A DNA stretch of 61,432 nt. It comes from Solibacteraceae bacterium. Lineage in GTDB: Bacteria > Acidobacteriota > Terriglobia > Bryobacterales > Bryobacteraceae. This document shows, in pieces, positions 29,239 to 37,066 of this stretch (its first letter is position 1; the number at the start of each line of letters is the position of its first letter). Position numbers and translations under genes: made by a program. The notes beneath the pieces were generated by a model that did not search any database, was not told where the DNA came from, and saw only the letters and a program-made list of their open reading frames with translations. The stretch covers positions 1-61,432 of the forward strand of contig JALSRK010000033.1 of assembly GCA_026984795.1 (NCBI GenBank), given 5' to 3'.

Positions 29239-29306
29239 TTCGGGCCGCCGCTCGAAGCGGGAAGCGCGCATCACCGCTGCCATCGCTTCCCCACCGGCGG
29301 CCCGAA
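29239..29306. terminator. Large two-stem inverted repeat between convergent genes
   Basis: TTCGGGCCGCCG (29239-29250) pairs perfectly with CGGCGGCCCGAA (29295-29306). Inside, GGGAAGCG (29259-29266) pairs with CGCTTCCC (29284-29291). The result is a 12-bp stem, an asymmetric internal loop (8 and 3 bases) and an 8-bp stem with a 17-base loop. It lies between the stop codons of two convergent genes, so a bidirectional terminator is most likely. No T-run follows. Confidence 0.55.
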
Positions 29307-29336
29307 TCCTCTCCGATCCGCCCGCGCCGCCGCCTG

Positions 29337-30764
29337 CTACGCCGGGTCCCGCCAGGGCTTCTCCGGCCGCCAGGCCTCGAGCGCGCTGATCCACGCCCGC
29401 CGCCGCTCCCGCATCTCCTCCAGCCGTTCCCGATAGTCCGCTTCCCGCGCCAGGTTCCGCTCTTCGAACCGGTCGGCGCCGAGATCGAACAGTTCCTCGA
29501 ACACCGGCTTCGTATCGAGATACCGCGTGTACTTCCACGCCTCCGTCCTCACGCCCTCGGTCCGCGGGATCCAGGCGTGCTCGAACAGATGTTCGTAGAA
29601 CCACTCGGTCCGCCACTCGGGCTGTTCGCCCCGCACCAGCGGCGTCAGGTCCCGCCCCTGCATGTGCGGTCCGCGCACCCCGGCCAGCCCCAACAGCGTC
29701 GGCGCCAGGTCGATGTTCAAGACCGTCTCGGCCCGCCGTTTGCCCCGCTGCTCCTTCGGCAGCCGCGGGTCGTAGACGACCAGCGGCGTCCGGATCGACT
29801 CCTCGTGCATGAACCACTTCCCCGCCAGTCCGTGCTCGCCCAGGTAGAAGCCGTTGTCGCCCGAGAACAGGATCACCGTGTCATCGTCCGCCTTCATCTG
29901 CCCGAGTTCTTCCCGGAGGCGGCCCACCACCGTGTCCACTTCGGTAATCAGCCGGTAGTAGTTCTTCACCGAGGTCTGGTACAGCTCCGGCGTGCTGAAG
30001 CGCACCGCCCAGCGCCGCCGCCCCTCCGAGCGCTGCACCTCGATCGGCAGCATCTCGATGTACTTCGGATCGGCGGTCTTCGGCACGGGGATCTCCACGC
30101 CGTCGTAGAGGCCTTCGGTCGCCCGCGAGGGCAAGAACTGCCGCGGATCCTGGTCCTGCACGTGGGGCGCTTTGAAGCTCACCGAGAGGCAGAACGGCTG
30201 CCCCGGTCTGCATCCTTGCAAGAACTCCACCACCTGGTCGCCCATCACCTCGGTCAAATGGACGCTCTCGTCCGGCCGCTTGGGGAAATAGTGGCCCTGG
30301 CCGGCGAATCCGGCGAAGTAGTCGAAGCGGTCCCGCGGCAGCTCCTTGCCCACGCCCCACTTGCCGATGAAGCCCGTCCGGTAGCCCGCCTCCCGCAGGA
30401 CCACCGGATAGATGGCGCGGTACTGCTCCTCGCTGAACGGCGTGTCGAAGCGGTTGATCTTGTGCGTGCGCAGGTAGAGACCGGTGAAGAAGCTCGCCCG
30501 GGACGTCATGCAGATCGAAGTGGTCACGAAGTGGTTGGTGAACACGACCCCGGCGCGGCCCAGCTCGTCTACATTCGGCGTCCGGATGATCCGATTGCCC
30601 ATGCAGCCGAGTGTGTCCCAGCGCTGGTCGTCGGTGAGCAGGAAGATCAGGTTCGGCCGGCTCGAGCCCCGGGCGCGGGTCACCAACGGTCCCGCCGCCA
30701 GCGCGCCGGCCCCCGCGCGAAGCCACTCTCTCCGGCTGGGGTGATTCGGTTTGTCCTGTGGCAT
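29337..30764 (-). CDS. Tat-exported sulfatase with CMTSR-type active site
   Basis: A 475-aa sulfatase. SRREWLRAGAGALAAG at the N-terminus is a Tat-type leader. NLIFLLTDDQRWDTLGCMG supplies the metal-binding aspartates, and the signature is ICMTSRASFFTG, with threonine at the position that is usually proline or alanine. GKWGVGKELPRDRFDYFAGF, ILFSGDNGFYLGEHG and GKWFMHEESIRTPLVVYDP are typical of the group that includes iduronate- and glucosamine-type sulfatases. Probably removes sulfate from polysaccharide outside the cytoplasm. A minus-strand CATAAT lies close upstream of the ATG. Confidence 0.92.
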   Translation of the reverse strand: MPQDKPNHPSRREWLRAGAGALAAGPLVTRARGSSRPNLIFLLTDDQRWDTLGCMGNRIIRTPNVDELGRAGVVFTNHFVTTSICMTSRASFFTGLYLRTHKINRFDTPFSEEQYRAIYPVVLREAGYRTGFIGKWGVGKELPRDRFDYFAGFAGQGHYFPKRPDESVHLTEVMGDQVVEFLQGCRPGQPFCLSVSFKAPHVQDQDPRQFLPSRATEGLYDGVEIPVPKTADPKYIEMLPIEVQRSEGRRRWAVRFSTPELYQTSVKNYYRLITEVDTVVGRLREELGQMKADDDTVILFSGDNGFYLGEHGLAGKWFMHEESIRTPLVVYDPRLPKEQRGKRRAETVLNIDLAPTLLGLAGVRGPHMQGRDLTPLVRGEQPEWRTEWFYEHLFEHAWIPRTEGVRTEAWKYTRYLDTKPVFEELFDLGADRFEERNLAREADYRERLEEMRERRRAWISALEAWRPEKPWRDPA

Positions 30765-30836
30765 GGCATCCGATTATGTATCACAACCGTCGCCGGCGCG
30801 CCCGGTTCCTCCTGTCCCGGCTCGGCGCCCCGCGCC

Positions 30837-31862
30837 TCATGATGTCTCTCTCACCCGGTAGGCCCACAGCTTCAGTACGCCGCCCTCGAACCCCGTCGCC
30901 AGCGCTGTCATCGGCTCGGCCAACTCTCCGTCGATACCCCGCACCAGCGCCAGCGCCGCCGCGCCCCGCCCCGGCTCCGGTCCGGCGCCCTCGAACAGCT
31001 CCGCATCCCGCAGGCTCCAGGTGAAGCCGTCGGCGGAAACCCAGTGCCGCCACCGCGCCCCCTGGGAATCGAAATGCTCGAGGAACATGTGCCACCGGCC
31101 GCCTCGCAAGAAGACCCGGGGCATGGCGCAGCCCGTCGCCGGCCCGGCGAGCGGATTCACCCGCCTGACGAATTGCCGCGACCCTACCACGCCCGTCGCC
31201 AGCCCGGCGCGCCGGCTCTCGCGGCCGCCGCCTTCTCCCACCCCGTCGTAGTAAAGGAAGAGCGCGTCGCCGCGGCGCACCGCACACGGATGGTCGAGGC
31301 GCAACGAATCCCACGCCTCCGGCCCGCCGCGCTCCACCGCCACGCCCTGTTTCCGGAACGGCGGCATCGGCGCCCCGTCCCGGTTGGCCGGCGCCGTCGC
31401 CACCAGGATCCGCCCGCGCAACCGGCTCGTCTGCAGCAGAGCCTCCGGCCCCGCGCCGTGCTCGCGCCCCGAGTAGAACAGATAGACCCGGCCGTAGCTC
31501 ACGAAGACTCCCGGGCTGCCCGCCCCGTACCAGTCGAGGTCGCTGAACCGCGGCCGTCCCCGCCACCGGCCCCGCGGCACGGCGGTCCCGGCATACTCCC
31601 ATGCTTCGAGGTCCGGGCTACGGTAGTAGCGCACCTCCGCGCCCCAGTTCTCGAGCGTCCTGTCTTCGGCGCGGATGAAGTCGGCGAACAGATGGTAGAC
31701 TCCGGCCCGGTCCCGGTAGCACGAGCAGGAGCGCACGTGGTCCGGCGTCAGATCGAGCGCCGGCCGCTCGTCGAGCCGTTCGAAGCGGAACCGCGGTCCG
31801 TCCGCAGCCGCCCGCCGGACAGCGATCCCCAGCCCCAGAAACGTACGCCGTGATACCCGCAT
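30837..31862 (-). CDS. Exported five-bladed beta-propeller protein, glycosyl hydrolase 43/32-like
   Basis: I start at ATG 31862, with a minus-strand TATGAT box (31878-31883) 15 bases upstream; the 341-aa product opens with a twin-arginine leader (RVSRRTFLGLGIA). Repeated motifs of the YYRSPDLEAWEYAG, VFVSYGRVYLFYSGRE, FLYYDGVGEGGGRE and HWVSADGFTWSLRD type mark the five-bladed propeller of GH32/GH43/GH68-like enzymes. I cannot assign the catalytic acids with confidence, so hydrolase activity is inferred from fold and context (flanking sulfatase, GH127 further on). It may act on plant or microbial polysaccharide. Confidence 0.7.
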   Translation of the reverse strand: MRVSRRTFLGLGIAVRRAAADGPRFRFERLDERPALDLTPDHVRSCSCYRDRAGVYHLFADFIRAEDRTLENWGAEVRYYRSPDLEAWEYAGTAVPRGRWRGRPRFSDLDWYGAGSPGVFVSYGRVYLFYSGREHGAGPEALLQTSRLRGRILVATAPANRDGAPMPPFRKQGVAVERGGPEAWDSLRLDHPCAVRRGDALFLYYDGVGEGGGRESRRAGLATGVVGSRQFVRRVNPLAGPATGCAMPRVFLRGGRWHMFLEHFDSQGARWRHWVSADGFTWSLRDAELFEGAGPEPGRGAAALALVRGIDGELAEPMTALATGFEGGVLKLWAYRVRETS

Positions 31863-32000
31863 AGGCCGGCTGCTCCGATCATACCGATCCCGCTCTTCAA
31901 CCGGCGGCGTCTGCTCGATGTTCCGGCCCGGCCTCTGGCTTCGGAGTGTAGCTTCTTGAAAGCTCGGCGCCGGGCGGAGCCTGACTTTGCGGCGACCCAC

Positions 32001-32430
32001 TCACTCCGCCGGCTGCGTTCCTCCAGCCTCTCGCGGGATGCGTTTCCGGATGGCCGCCACGGCTCCGCGGGCGATGCGCAACGCCATCCGGGCTTCGTCG
32101 GGATCGGCTTCGTCCTCCACGCCCGGATATCGGAATCTCCAGGCGTAGGCTGTGAGCGGCGCCGCGTCGGCGAGTTCGGCTTCGAGGGTCTTGTCTAACC
32201 GCCGCGCAGGCTTTCACCAGGACTCGCAGGTCATGTGTCTTGCGAAAAGGAACTTGGAAGAGGGTCAAGTATGCTTTGAGCGGCTTCTCAACCGCTTGCT
32301 GAGAATGGAACAGGACGTCATCCGGAATCGGCGGCTCAACGGCAAGGTCCGCGCCAGCGCTGCGCAGGTCGGTGTCTGCTTTGCGCAACCAACGGCGGAC
32401 TTCGTCCGCCAGCACCGGATCAAGCGGCAT
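32001..32430 (-). pseudogene. HEPN-domain toxin gene with a +1 frameshift
   Basis: The first 77 or so codons encode a normal HEPN domain (RWLRKADTDLRSA; HSQQAVEKPLKAYLTLFQVP; KTHDLRVLVKACAA). After GCGGCGG at about 32199-32206 the original frame becomes low-complexity, while the +1 frame continues perfectly as LDKTLEAELADAAPLTAYAW, then RFRYPG and an alpha-helical end to TGA at 32001-32003. The total of 430 bases is 143 codons plus one base, consistent with a single inserted G. It overlaps its MNT partner by 11 bases. It may be a true inactivating mutation or an assembly error; the toxin would be an RNase-type or AMPylated HEPN protein. Confidence 0.8.
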
Positions 32431-32737
32431 ACAGCAGCCGTCCCTCCCGCTCCACCGTCGCCGGCAGGGAAATCTTCAGTCGCAGCCGTTCCTCGAAACG
32501 GCTCTCAGGCCATACGACGACATCGATCGGGACGTCGATGTCCGCCAGGCGGGCGAACATCTCCCGGCTGTACCACCGCTCCCGCGGCAGCGTGTCCGGC
32601 ACGACGACGAGGAAATCGAAATCGCTGTCGCCGGTTCCGTCTCCGCGCGCTTGCGAACCGAAAAGATAGACCCGCACGGGGCGGTACCACTCCACCAGCC
32701 TCCGGGTCACCTCGCCAACCAGCGCTTCCTTCGTCAT
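32420..32737 (-). CDS. MNT-type nucleotidyltransferase (antitoxin of HEPN/MNT pair)
   Basis: A 105-aa minimal nucleotidyltransferase. VYLFGSQARGDGTGDSDFDF holds the hallmark GSQARG and DFDF residues of the polymerase-beta fold (GS-x9-DxD), and a third acidic residue is present in the strand DVPIDVVVW. In HEPN/MNT systems the enzyme neutralises the toxin by adding AMP to it. It is transcribed first and overlaps the HEPN gene by 11 bases. The TATACT box upstream leaves a 14-base leader. Confidence 0.9.
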   Translation of the reverse strand: MTKEALVGEVTRRLVEWYRPVRVYLFGSQARGDGTGDSDFDFLVVVPDTLPRERWYSREMFARLADIDVPIDVVVWPESRFEERLRLKISLPATVEREGRLLYAA

Positions 32738-32751
32738 CCTGACCCAATGTC

Positions 32752-32757
32752 AGTATA
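32752..32757 (-). promoter_or_regulatory. -10 box of the HEPN/MNT operon
   Basis: The minus strand reads GGCTATACTGAC; TATACT ends 14 bases before the MNT ATG at 32737, with AGG close to the start codon as a weak ribosome-binding site. Confidence 0.45.
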
Positions 32758-32901
32758 GCCGTGACCTTTCTCGGAGCCCAATCCGGGAACGGTGCGCCGT
32801 CCCGGCCGCACCCCGCCACTTGAATCCCTTCCGCCGGCCCAACTGCCAACCTGTTGGGCCACTGTGTCCCGGTGGTTCAGTCCCTCGCGCCCCAACGAAG
32901 C

Positions 32902-33213
32902 CTACCGCCCCGGGTCCCAGATGGTCGCGGCGATGAAGCGCTCGGTGTCCTTGTCGGTGTTGTAGTAGTAGACGGTCACCAGCTTGCCGTCCGGCCGCTG
33001 GAGGGTGCGGGTGTAGCCCAAGTCCCAGTTGCCGCCGTCGTCGCGCAGCACGATCTCCTCGCCCCACGACCACGCGCCGTGATTGGCCGGCCAGCCCGCG
33101 AACCGCCCGGCTTCGCGGTAGACGATTACATGCTTCTCCACCCGCGGACCTTCGCCCGCCTTCGCGGCAGCCACCGCGGCCGCTACCATCAACACTCCGC
33201 CGAGTAACCGCAT
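32902..33213 (-). pseudogene. Internally deleted exo-alpha-sialidase (BNR-repeat) gene
   Basis: A signal peptide (MRLLGGVLMVAAAVAAAKAG) and the typical N-terminal strand of bacterial exo-sialidases (HVIVYREAGRFAGWPANHGA then WSWGEEIV) are joined directly to the typical extreme C-terminus (DDGGNWDLGYTRTLQRPDGK, VTVYYYNTDKDTERFIAATI, WDPG). A normal member is several hundred residues longer, with the BNR/Asp-box propeller in between; here only 103 aa remain, in one open frame. The catalytic residues of the middle domain are absent, so it cannot be an active sialidase. Confidence 0.7.
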
Positions 33214-33411
33214 TGGCTGACCTCGCAGGCGAGCGGCGCTTCCCCACACCACCGTGAAGCGTCCGTTCCTGTTGTTCCCAGCGTAATACAGTCACCGGCG
33301 GGCGGGGCGCGGCCTTCGCTGCGTCCCGAGACCGCGGCGAACACGAGAACGCCCGAGTCCCGTCTGCTCTGTGGGTGGGAGGCCGGGCCGGTTGAAGCCT
33401 TTTCAGCGGAC

Positions 33412-33780
33412 TCATCTGGTGAGCGGTAAGAGGCGAACGCGAGAGCGGGCGGGCTCCACCACCACAATCGCGCCCGCTTCGAGCTGTTCTCCGAAAGAGC
33501 GGAGGGCATGGAGCGGCGCCTCCCGAAACCGCCCAGATAGGACGTCTTGAACCCGTACCTGCACGACGCTGGGCCCTCGGCCTCGGGTTGCGGCCAGCAT
33601 CGCCGAGAATCCCATGTCGTGCGTCACCACCGCCGCTTCGTGGGACGCCGCCCACGAAAAGACGGCGGCATCGGACTCATCCCCGGCGCCGATCTCGCTC
33701 CAGTGGAAACATTCGAATCCGTTTTTCGACAGAAACCGGGCCAGCGATGGGGGGAGGTTCATGTCCACGAGGAGCCGCAT
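33412..33780 (-). CDS. DUF5615 PIN-like toxin (VapC45-type)
   Basis: A 122-aa PIN-like protein starting MRLLVDMNLPPSLARFL, where the first aspartate of the acidic site lies in LLVDMNLP. SEIGAGDESDAAVFSWA and AVVTHDMGFSAML supply the other acidic positions. The family acts as an RNase toxin. The ATG overlaps the stop of the DUF433 gene upstream by one base (TGATG), giving coupled translation. It would be held in check by the DUF433 antitoxin. Confidence 0.9.
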   Translation of the reverse strand: MRLLVDMNLPPSLARFLSKNGFECFHWSEIGAGDESDAAVFSWAASHEAAVVTHDMGFSAMLAATRGRGPSVVQVRVQDVLSGRFREAPLHALRSFGEQLEAGAIVVVEPARSRVRLLPLTR

Positions 33781-34007
33781 CAGCCCGCTAAGGGGATCTC
33801 CGACTCCGTCGCCCGCCACGCCGAGTACGCCAGCGCCTGGCGAATGTCTTCCGGCTCCAGGTACGGGTATTCTTTGAGAATCTCTTCTTCGGTATGACCG
33901 GCCGCGAGCAAGCCCACGATCGTGCCCACGGTGATGCGGCGTCCCCGAATGCACGGCTTGCCGCCCATGACAGCAGGGTCGAAGGTGATCCGGTCCAACT
34001 GCGCCAC
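33780..34007 (-). CDS. DUF433 antitoxin (VapB45-type)
   Basis: A 75-aa protein with the DUF433 core GGKPCIRGRRITVGTIVGLL followed by TEEEILKEYPYLEPEDIRQAL, a winged-helix-like DNA-binding antitoxin. The start is a GTG at 34007. A minus-strand TAGAAT (34014-34019) ends 6 bases before it, so the mRNA is probably leaderless. It is translated just before the DUF5615 toxin, the standard order for this pair (compare VapBC45 of Mycobacterium tuberculosis). Confidence 0.92.
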   Translation of the reverse strand: MAQLDRITFDPAVMGGKPCIRGRRITVGTIVGLLAAGHTEEEILKEYPYLEPEDIRQALAYSAWRATESEIPLAG

Positions 34008-34414
34008 GGCCCTATTCTAGCGCGATGCCGCCCGCGACCGAGCCCTCGGTTCCCGAAACATCTCTCGCCGTCCCATGCCGGCGGCCGGCCCGAGCGGGGT
34101 CCCGGTGACACCCGCTTGCGGTTGCGTTGGCGCCGGGCCCCTCGCTCCCGCTACGCCAGCCCGGCCAGCGCTTCTACGACGGCGTCATCCAGAGCGAGTC
34201 GAGCTCCTTCGCGTCCTCTCCGACAGAACGAACTCCTTCATCGCCCACTCAGCCTCCTCCGGCGGATCGTGAGACACGTGGCTGTCCTCACTTCTTGCGT
34301 CCACGCCTCGACTGAGACGCCGGATCGCCCGGCTGGCGCCCCAACCTCTTCTGAATTCACCCCCCTTGTGCGCCTCATCTCCGGGGGTTTCCACATCCAA
34401 CCGCCCCAGCGTTT
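34008..34414. other. Intergenic region, no recognisable gene
   Basis: These 407 bases lie between the GH127 stop and the DUF433 promoter. Short reading frames exist on both strands (for example a 12-residue leucine/alanine-rich tail ending near 34155 on the minus strand), but none is long or conserved enough to call. It may contain debris of a lost gene. Confidence 0.4.
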
Positions 34415-36469
34415 TCAGCTCCTTACCGCCAGGGGCAGCCACACGGTCATCGCCGACGGACCCCGGTTGCTCCAGGCGAAATACGGAATCAGCCGCACCC
34501 GGATCCGCCGCGGCGCCGCCTTCTTCAACGGGCGGTAGAGTTCGCCGCTCCACCGCGCCCCCGGCACGTGCAGCGCCTCCCCTTCGAGCGCGACGATCCC
34601 GAACGGCAGGTCCCGCGCCGGCCGCGGCTCGAGCGTGATCCCGCCGGGGATGTAGACGTCTTCCAGCCGCACCCCCTCCGGCAAGTCCGGCGATTCCAGA
34701 CAATAGAGCACCGGCCCGCGCATCACCGCCACCTGGTTCCGGAGCGCTTCCGCCTTCGGATGCGCCTCGATCAGCCGCGGCGGCATGGGCAACGTCAGCT
34801 CTATCCGATCGCCCGCCTTCCACCTCCGGTGAATCCTCGAGTACCGTCCCGCCTCCGGCTCGCCCAGCTTCCTGCCGTTCACCGCCACCGTGGCGCCCTC
34901 CGCCCAGCCGGGAATGCGCAGATGGATTGCGAACGCCGCTTCGCCCTCCACCGCCTCGACGGCCAGCGCCACTTTGCCGTCCCACGGATAGTCCGTCTGC
35001 TGCGCCATCCGGATGCGCGCGCTACCGGGCAGGTCCGCCGCGATCGTGCAACCGCCGTAGTGGTGCACCCACAGGCCGTCGACGGACACGCTGCAGACGT
35101 AGTTCTGTAATTGCGCCAGCGTGCGGAGCAGGTTCGTCGGGCAACAGATGCGCCGCCGCCCCGGCTTCTCCCGCGCAGGCAGGTCGTTGAGCCCTTGCGG
35201 TACATGGTCCCTCTCGTACCTCCGCAGCGGGTTGCGGTAGAACCAGCTCTCGCCGTCCAGGCCGATGCCGCCCAGGAACCCGTTGTACATCTCCAGCTCC
35301 ATCAGGTCCGCGTACCGGGCCTGCGGATCGAGCATCAGCATCCGGTAGTTCCACATCAGGTTGCCGATCTGCCCGCACGTCTCGTTGTAAGCGTCGGCCG
35401 AGGGAAGGAAGTAGGCTTTGCCGACCGCCTCGCTCACCGGATCGTTGTGGATCGAGATGCCTTTTCCCATCGGGCTCACGCCGCCGTTGATCGACATCTT
35501 GCGCCGCGCCAGGTCTTCCCAAAGCCGTTCGAGCGCCGCTTTCAGCCCCTCGTCGCCCGTCTCCAGACAAACGTCGGCGGCGCCTGCGTACAGGTACGTG
35601 AAGAAAACGTTGTGCCCCACGACTTCCCGCGACCGGCGCACGGGCACGCGGTCCTGGATCTGGTCCGTGCCGAGCAGACCCGGCTCCCGGTCGAACAGCC
35701 CGCCCCGTTTCGGACGATGCCCGCGGTCCTCGACGATTCGCCGCGCCGCCTCGAGATACGGCCTCCGCCCCGTTTCCCGATAGAGTTCGACCAGCCCCAT
35801 CACCGCGGTCGGATTGTGGGCGAAGCCGGAATCGACCGTCACGCCGAGCGTCGCCGCCAGATAGTCGGCCGTCCGTAAAGCGATATCGAACAGCGAGCGT
35901 TTGCCCGTCATGCGCCGGTGGATGCAGGCCGCCGTCAGCAGATGGCCCATCACGTACGCCTCGTGCGCCCGGGGATCCTGCCATCGCCGCCGCCCGCGCG
36001 CCGTGATCTGCGTGGCGATGTAGCCGTCAGGCTGCTGGGCCGCTGCGATCAGCTCGATCCCCTCGTCCATGCGCTCGGCGATCCACCCCTCGCGCACGAC
36101 CCGCCACAGGCACGCAGCCGCCTCGATCCATTTGTAGAGCCAGGCGTCCTGCCAGTGCGTGCCGGCGAACTCGCCCTTCGAGCGTCCGGCGGCGATGCGG
36201 AAGTTCTCCAGCACGTGGCCCGCCTCCGGATCCGCCAGCAGCTCCCACAGCGTGGGCAGCGTCACTTCGCGTGTCTGGCGGTAGCGGTCCGCCCAGAACC
36301 CTTCCGTCCACCGCACGGACTGGAGATCCAGCCCGCGCAGCGCCGCGTGCGGACTCCCTTCCGTCCTTACCACGCCGTAATCGCGCCGCTCCCGGCTTCT
36401 GCGGGACCCGGCGGCCGAGCCAAAGGGAATCACCCCCGCTCCCGCTTTCAGAAGCTCCCGCCGTCTCAT
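34415..36469 (-). CDS. GH127-type beta-L-arabinofuranosidase (DUF1680)
   Basis: The 684-aa protein begins at ATG 36469; a minus-strand TATGAT (36486-36491) lies 16 bases upstream with GGTGGAG between. The N-terminus is a Tat-like leader (MRRRELLKAGAGVIPFG). The (alpha/alpha)6 barrel includes FAGTHWQDAWLYKWIEAAA and YNETCGQIGNLMWNYRML, where the glutamate-cysteine pair belongs to the zinc-cysteine active site. RICCPTNLLRTLA carries the paired cysteines that complete it. A C-terminal beta-sandwich follows. It should release beta-L-arabinofuranose from plant hydroxyproline-rich glycoproteins or related glycans, in the periplasm or outside. Confidence 0.9.
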   Translation of the reverse strand: MRRRELLKAGAGVIPFGSAAGSRRSRERRDYGVVRTEGSPHAALRGLDLQSVRWTEGFWADRYRQTREVTLPTLWELLADPEAGHVLENFRIAAGRSKGEFAGTHWQDAWLYKWIEAAACLWRVVREGWIAERMDEGIELIAAAQQPDGYIATQITARGRRRWQDPRAHEAYVMGHLLTAACIHRRMTGKRSLFDIALRTADYLAATLGVTVDSGFAHNPTAVMGLVELYRETGRRPYLEAARRIVEDRGHRPKRGGLFDREPGLLGTDQIQDRVPVRRSREVVGHNVFFTYLYAGAADVCLETGDEGLKAALERLWEDLARRKMSINGGVSPMGKGISIHNDPVSEAVGKAYFLPSADAYNETCGQIGNLMWNYRMLMLDPQARYADLMELEMYNGFLGGIGLDGESWFYRNPLRRYERDHVPQGLNDLPAREKPGRRRICCPTNLLRTLAQLQNYVCSVSVDGLWVHHYGGCTIAADLPGSARIRMAQQTDYPWDGKVALAVEAVEGEAAFAIHLRIPGWAEGATVAVNGRKLGEPEAGRYSRIHRRWKAGDRIELTLPMPPRLIEAHPKAEALRNQVAVMRGPVLYCLESPDLPEGVRLEDVYIPGGITLEPRPARDLPFGIVALEGEALHVPGARWSGELYRPLKKAAPRRIRVRLIPYFAWSNRGPSAMTVWLPLAVRS

Positions 36470-36563
36470 AGCTCCACCGGCCGGGATCATATCAAATCCG
36501 CTGTCAGCGCTCCGCTCTGCCGGCGTCCTGCTATTGCCGGCCGCTGGCCCCCAACCTCCTGCA

Positions 36564-36624
36564 CTTTTTCGGTGACAGGCTACACAACCACCAAACTTTT
36601 TCGGTGACAGGCTACACAACCACC
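36564..36624 (+). repeat. REP-like tandem repeat, forward orientation
   Basis: Two copies of a 32-base unit starting CTTTTTCGGTGACAGGCTAC stand head to tail (36564-36595 and 36596-36624, the second slightly shortened). The reverse complement of a related 35-base unit occurs, again in two copies, at 36874-36943. The pair thus forms a diverged inverted repeat around about 250 bases. Confidence 0.75.
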
Positions 36625-36873
36625 GAAAGTCCGGCCTGTGGGCCGCACCGCTGGTTTGGTCCACACACTTCCCGAAGTGAGCGGCGCAAGCGAATGCTGG
36701 CAGCGGGTGCTCCTTTCTCAGGGCGGCAAGTGCGAACGAAGCCCCGAAGCCCCACTGCGTCCGACCGGCCACCGCCGCCCTGAGGGGCTGGCGCCTCCAG
36801 CTCGCGAGTGAGGGCCGGTCCGATTGAACGGAGGCCCAGCTCTGCCGTGCTCGCTGGCCGGGACCTGGTGACC
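36625..36873. other. Spacer enclosed by inverted REP-like repeats
   Basis: This 249-base stretch is flanked on both sides by related tandem repeats in opposite orientation. It contains a long open frame on the minus strand without any recognisable domain or start signal, and I consider it non-coding, perhaps the body of a small repeat-flanked element. Confidence 0.45.
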
Positions 36874-36943
36874 GGAATCGGGTATTGCGTCGCCTGTCCC
36901 CGAAAAGAGGAATCGGGTATTGCGTTGCCTGTCCCCGAAAAGA
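36874..36943 (-). repeat. REP-like tandem repeat, inverted orientation
   Basis: Two 35-base copies (36874-36908, 36909-36943) differ at one position (GCGTCGCC versus GCGTTGCC). On the minus strand each reads TTTTCGGGGACAGGCAACGC, clearly related to TTTTTCGGTGACAGGCTACA at 36564-36624. The high identity inside each pair and lower identity between pairs indicates recent tandem duplication of each end. Confidence 0.75.
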
Positions 36944-37066
36944 GGAACTTCCAGTCACAACTCGACTCCTCCCGCCAATGTGTTGGAAACGCGCCGCTTG
37001 TGGCGCTCCCCTTGCCTCCTCCTCGCCGGCTCCGCGCGAGAATCCCCAGGCAGGAGGACTGTGCCC

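Noticed and set aside
34185-34260. Short minus-strand frame near the GH127 3' side considered as another toxin or antitoxin remnant
   Set aside because: Only 20-30 codons, in different frames, with no identifiable family residues.
36564-36624. Two 32-base units considered as a CRISPR remnant
   Set aside because: The units are contiguous with no spacer and have an inverted related pair nearby; a REP-like repeat fits better.
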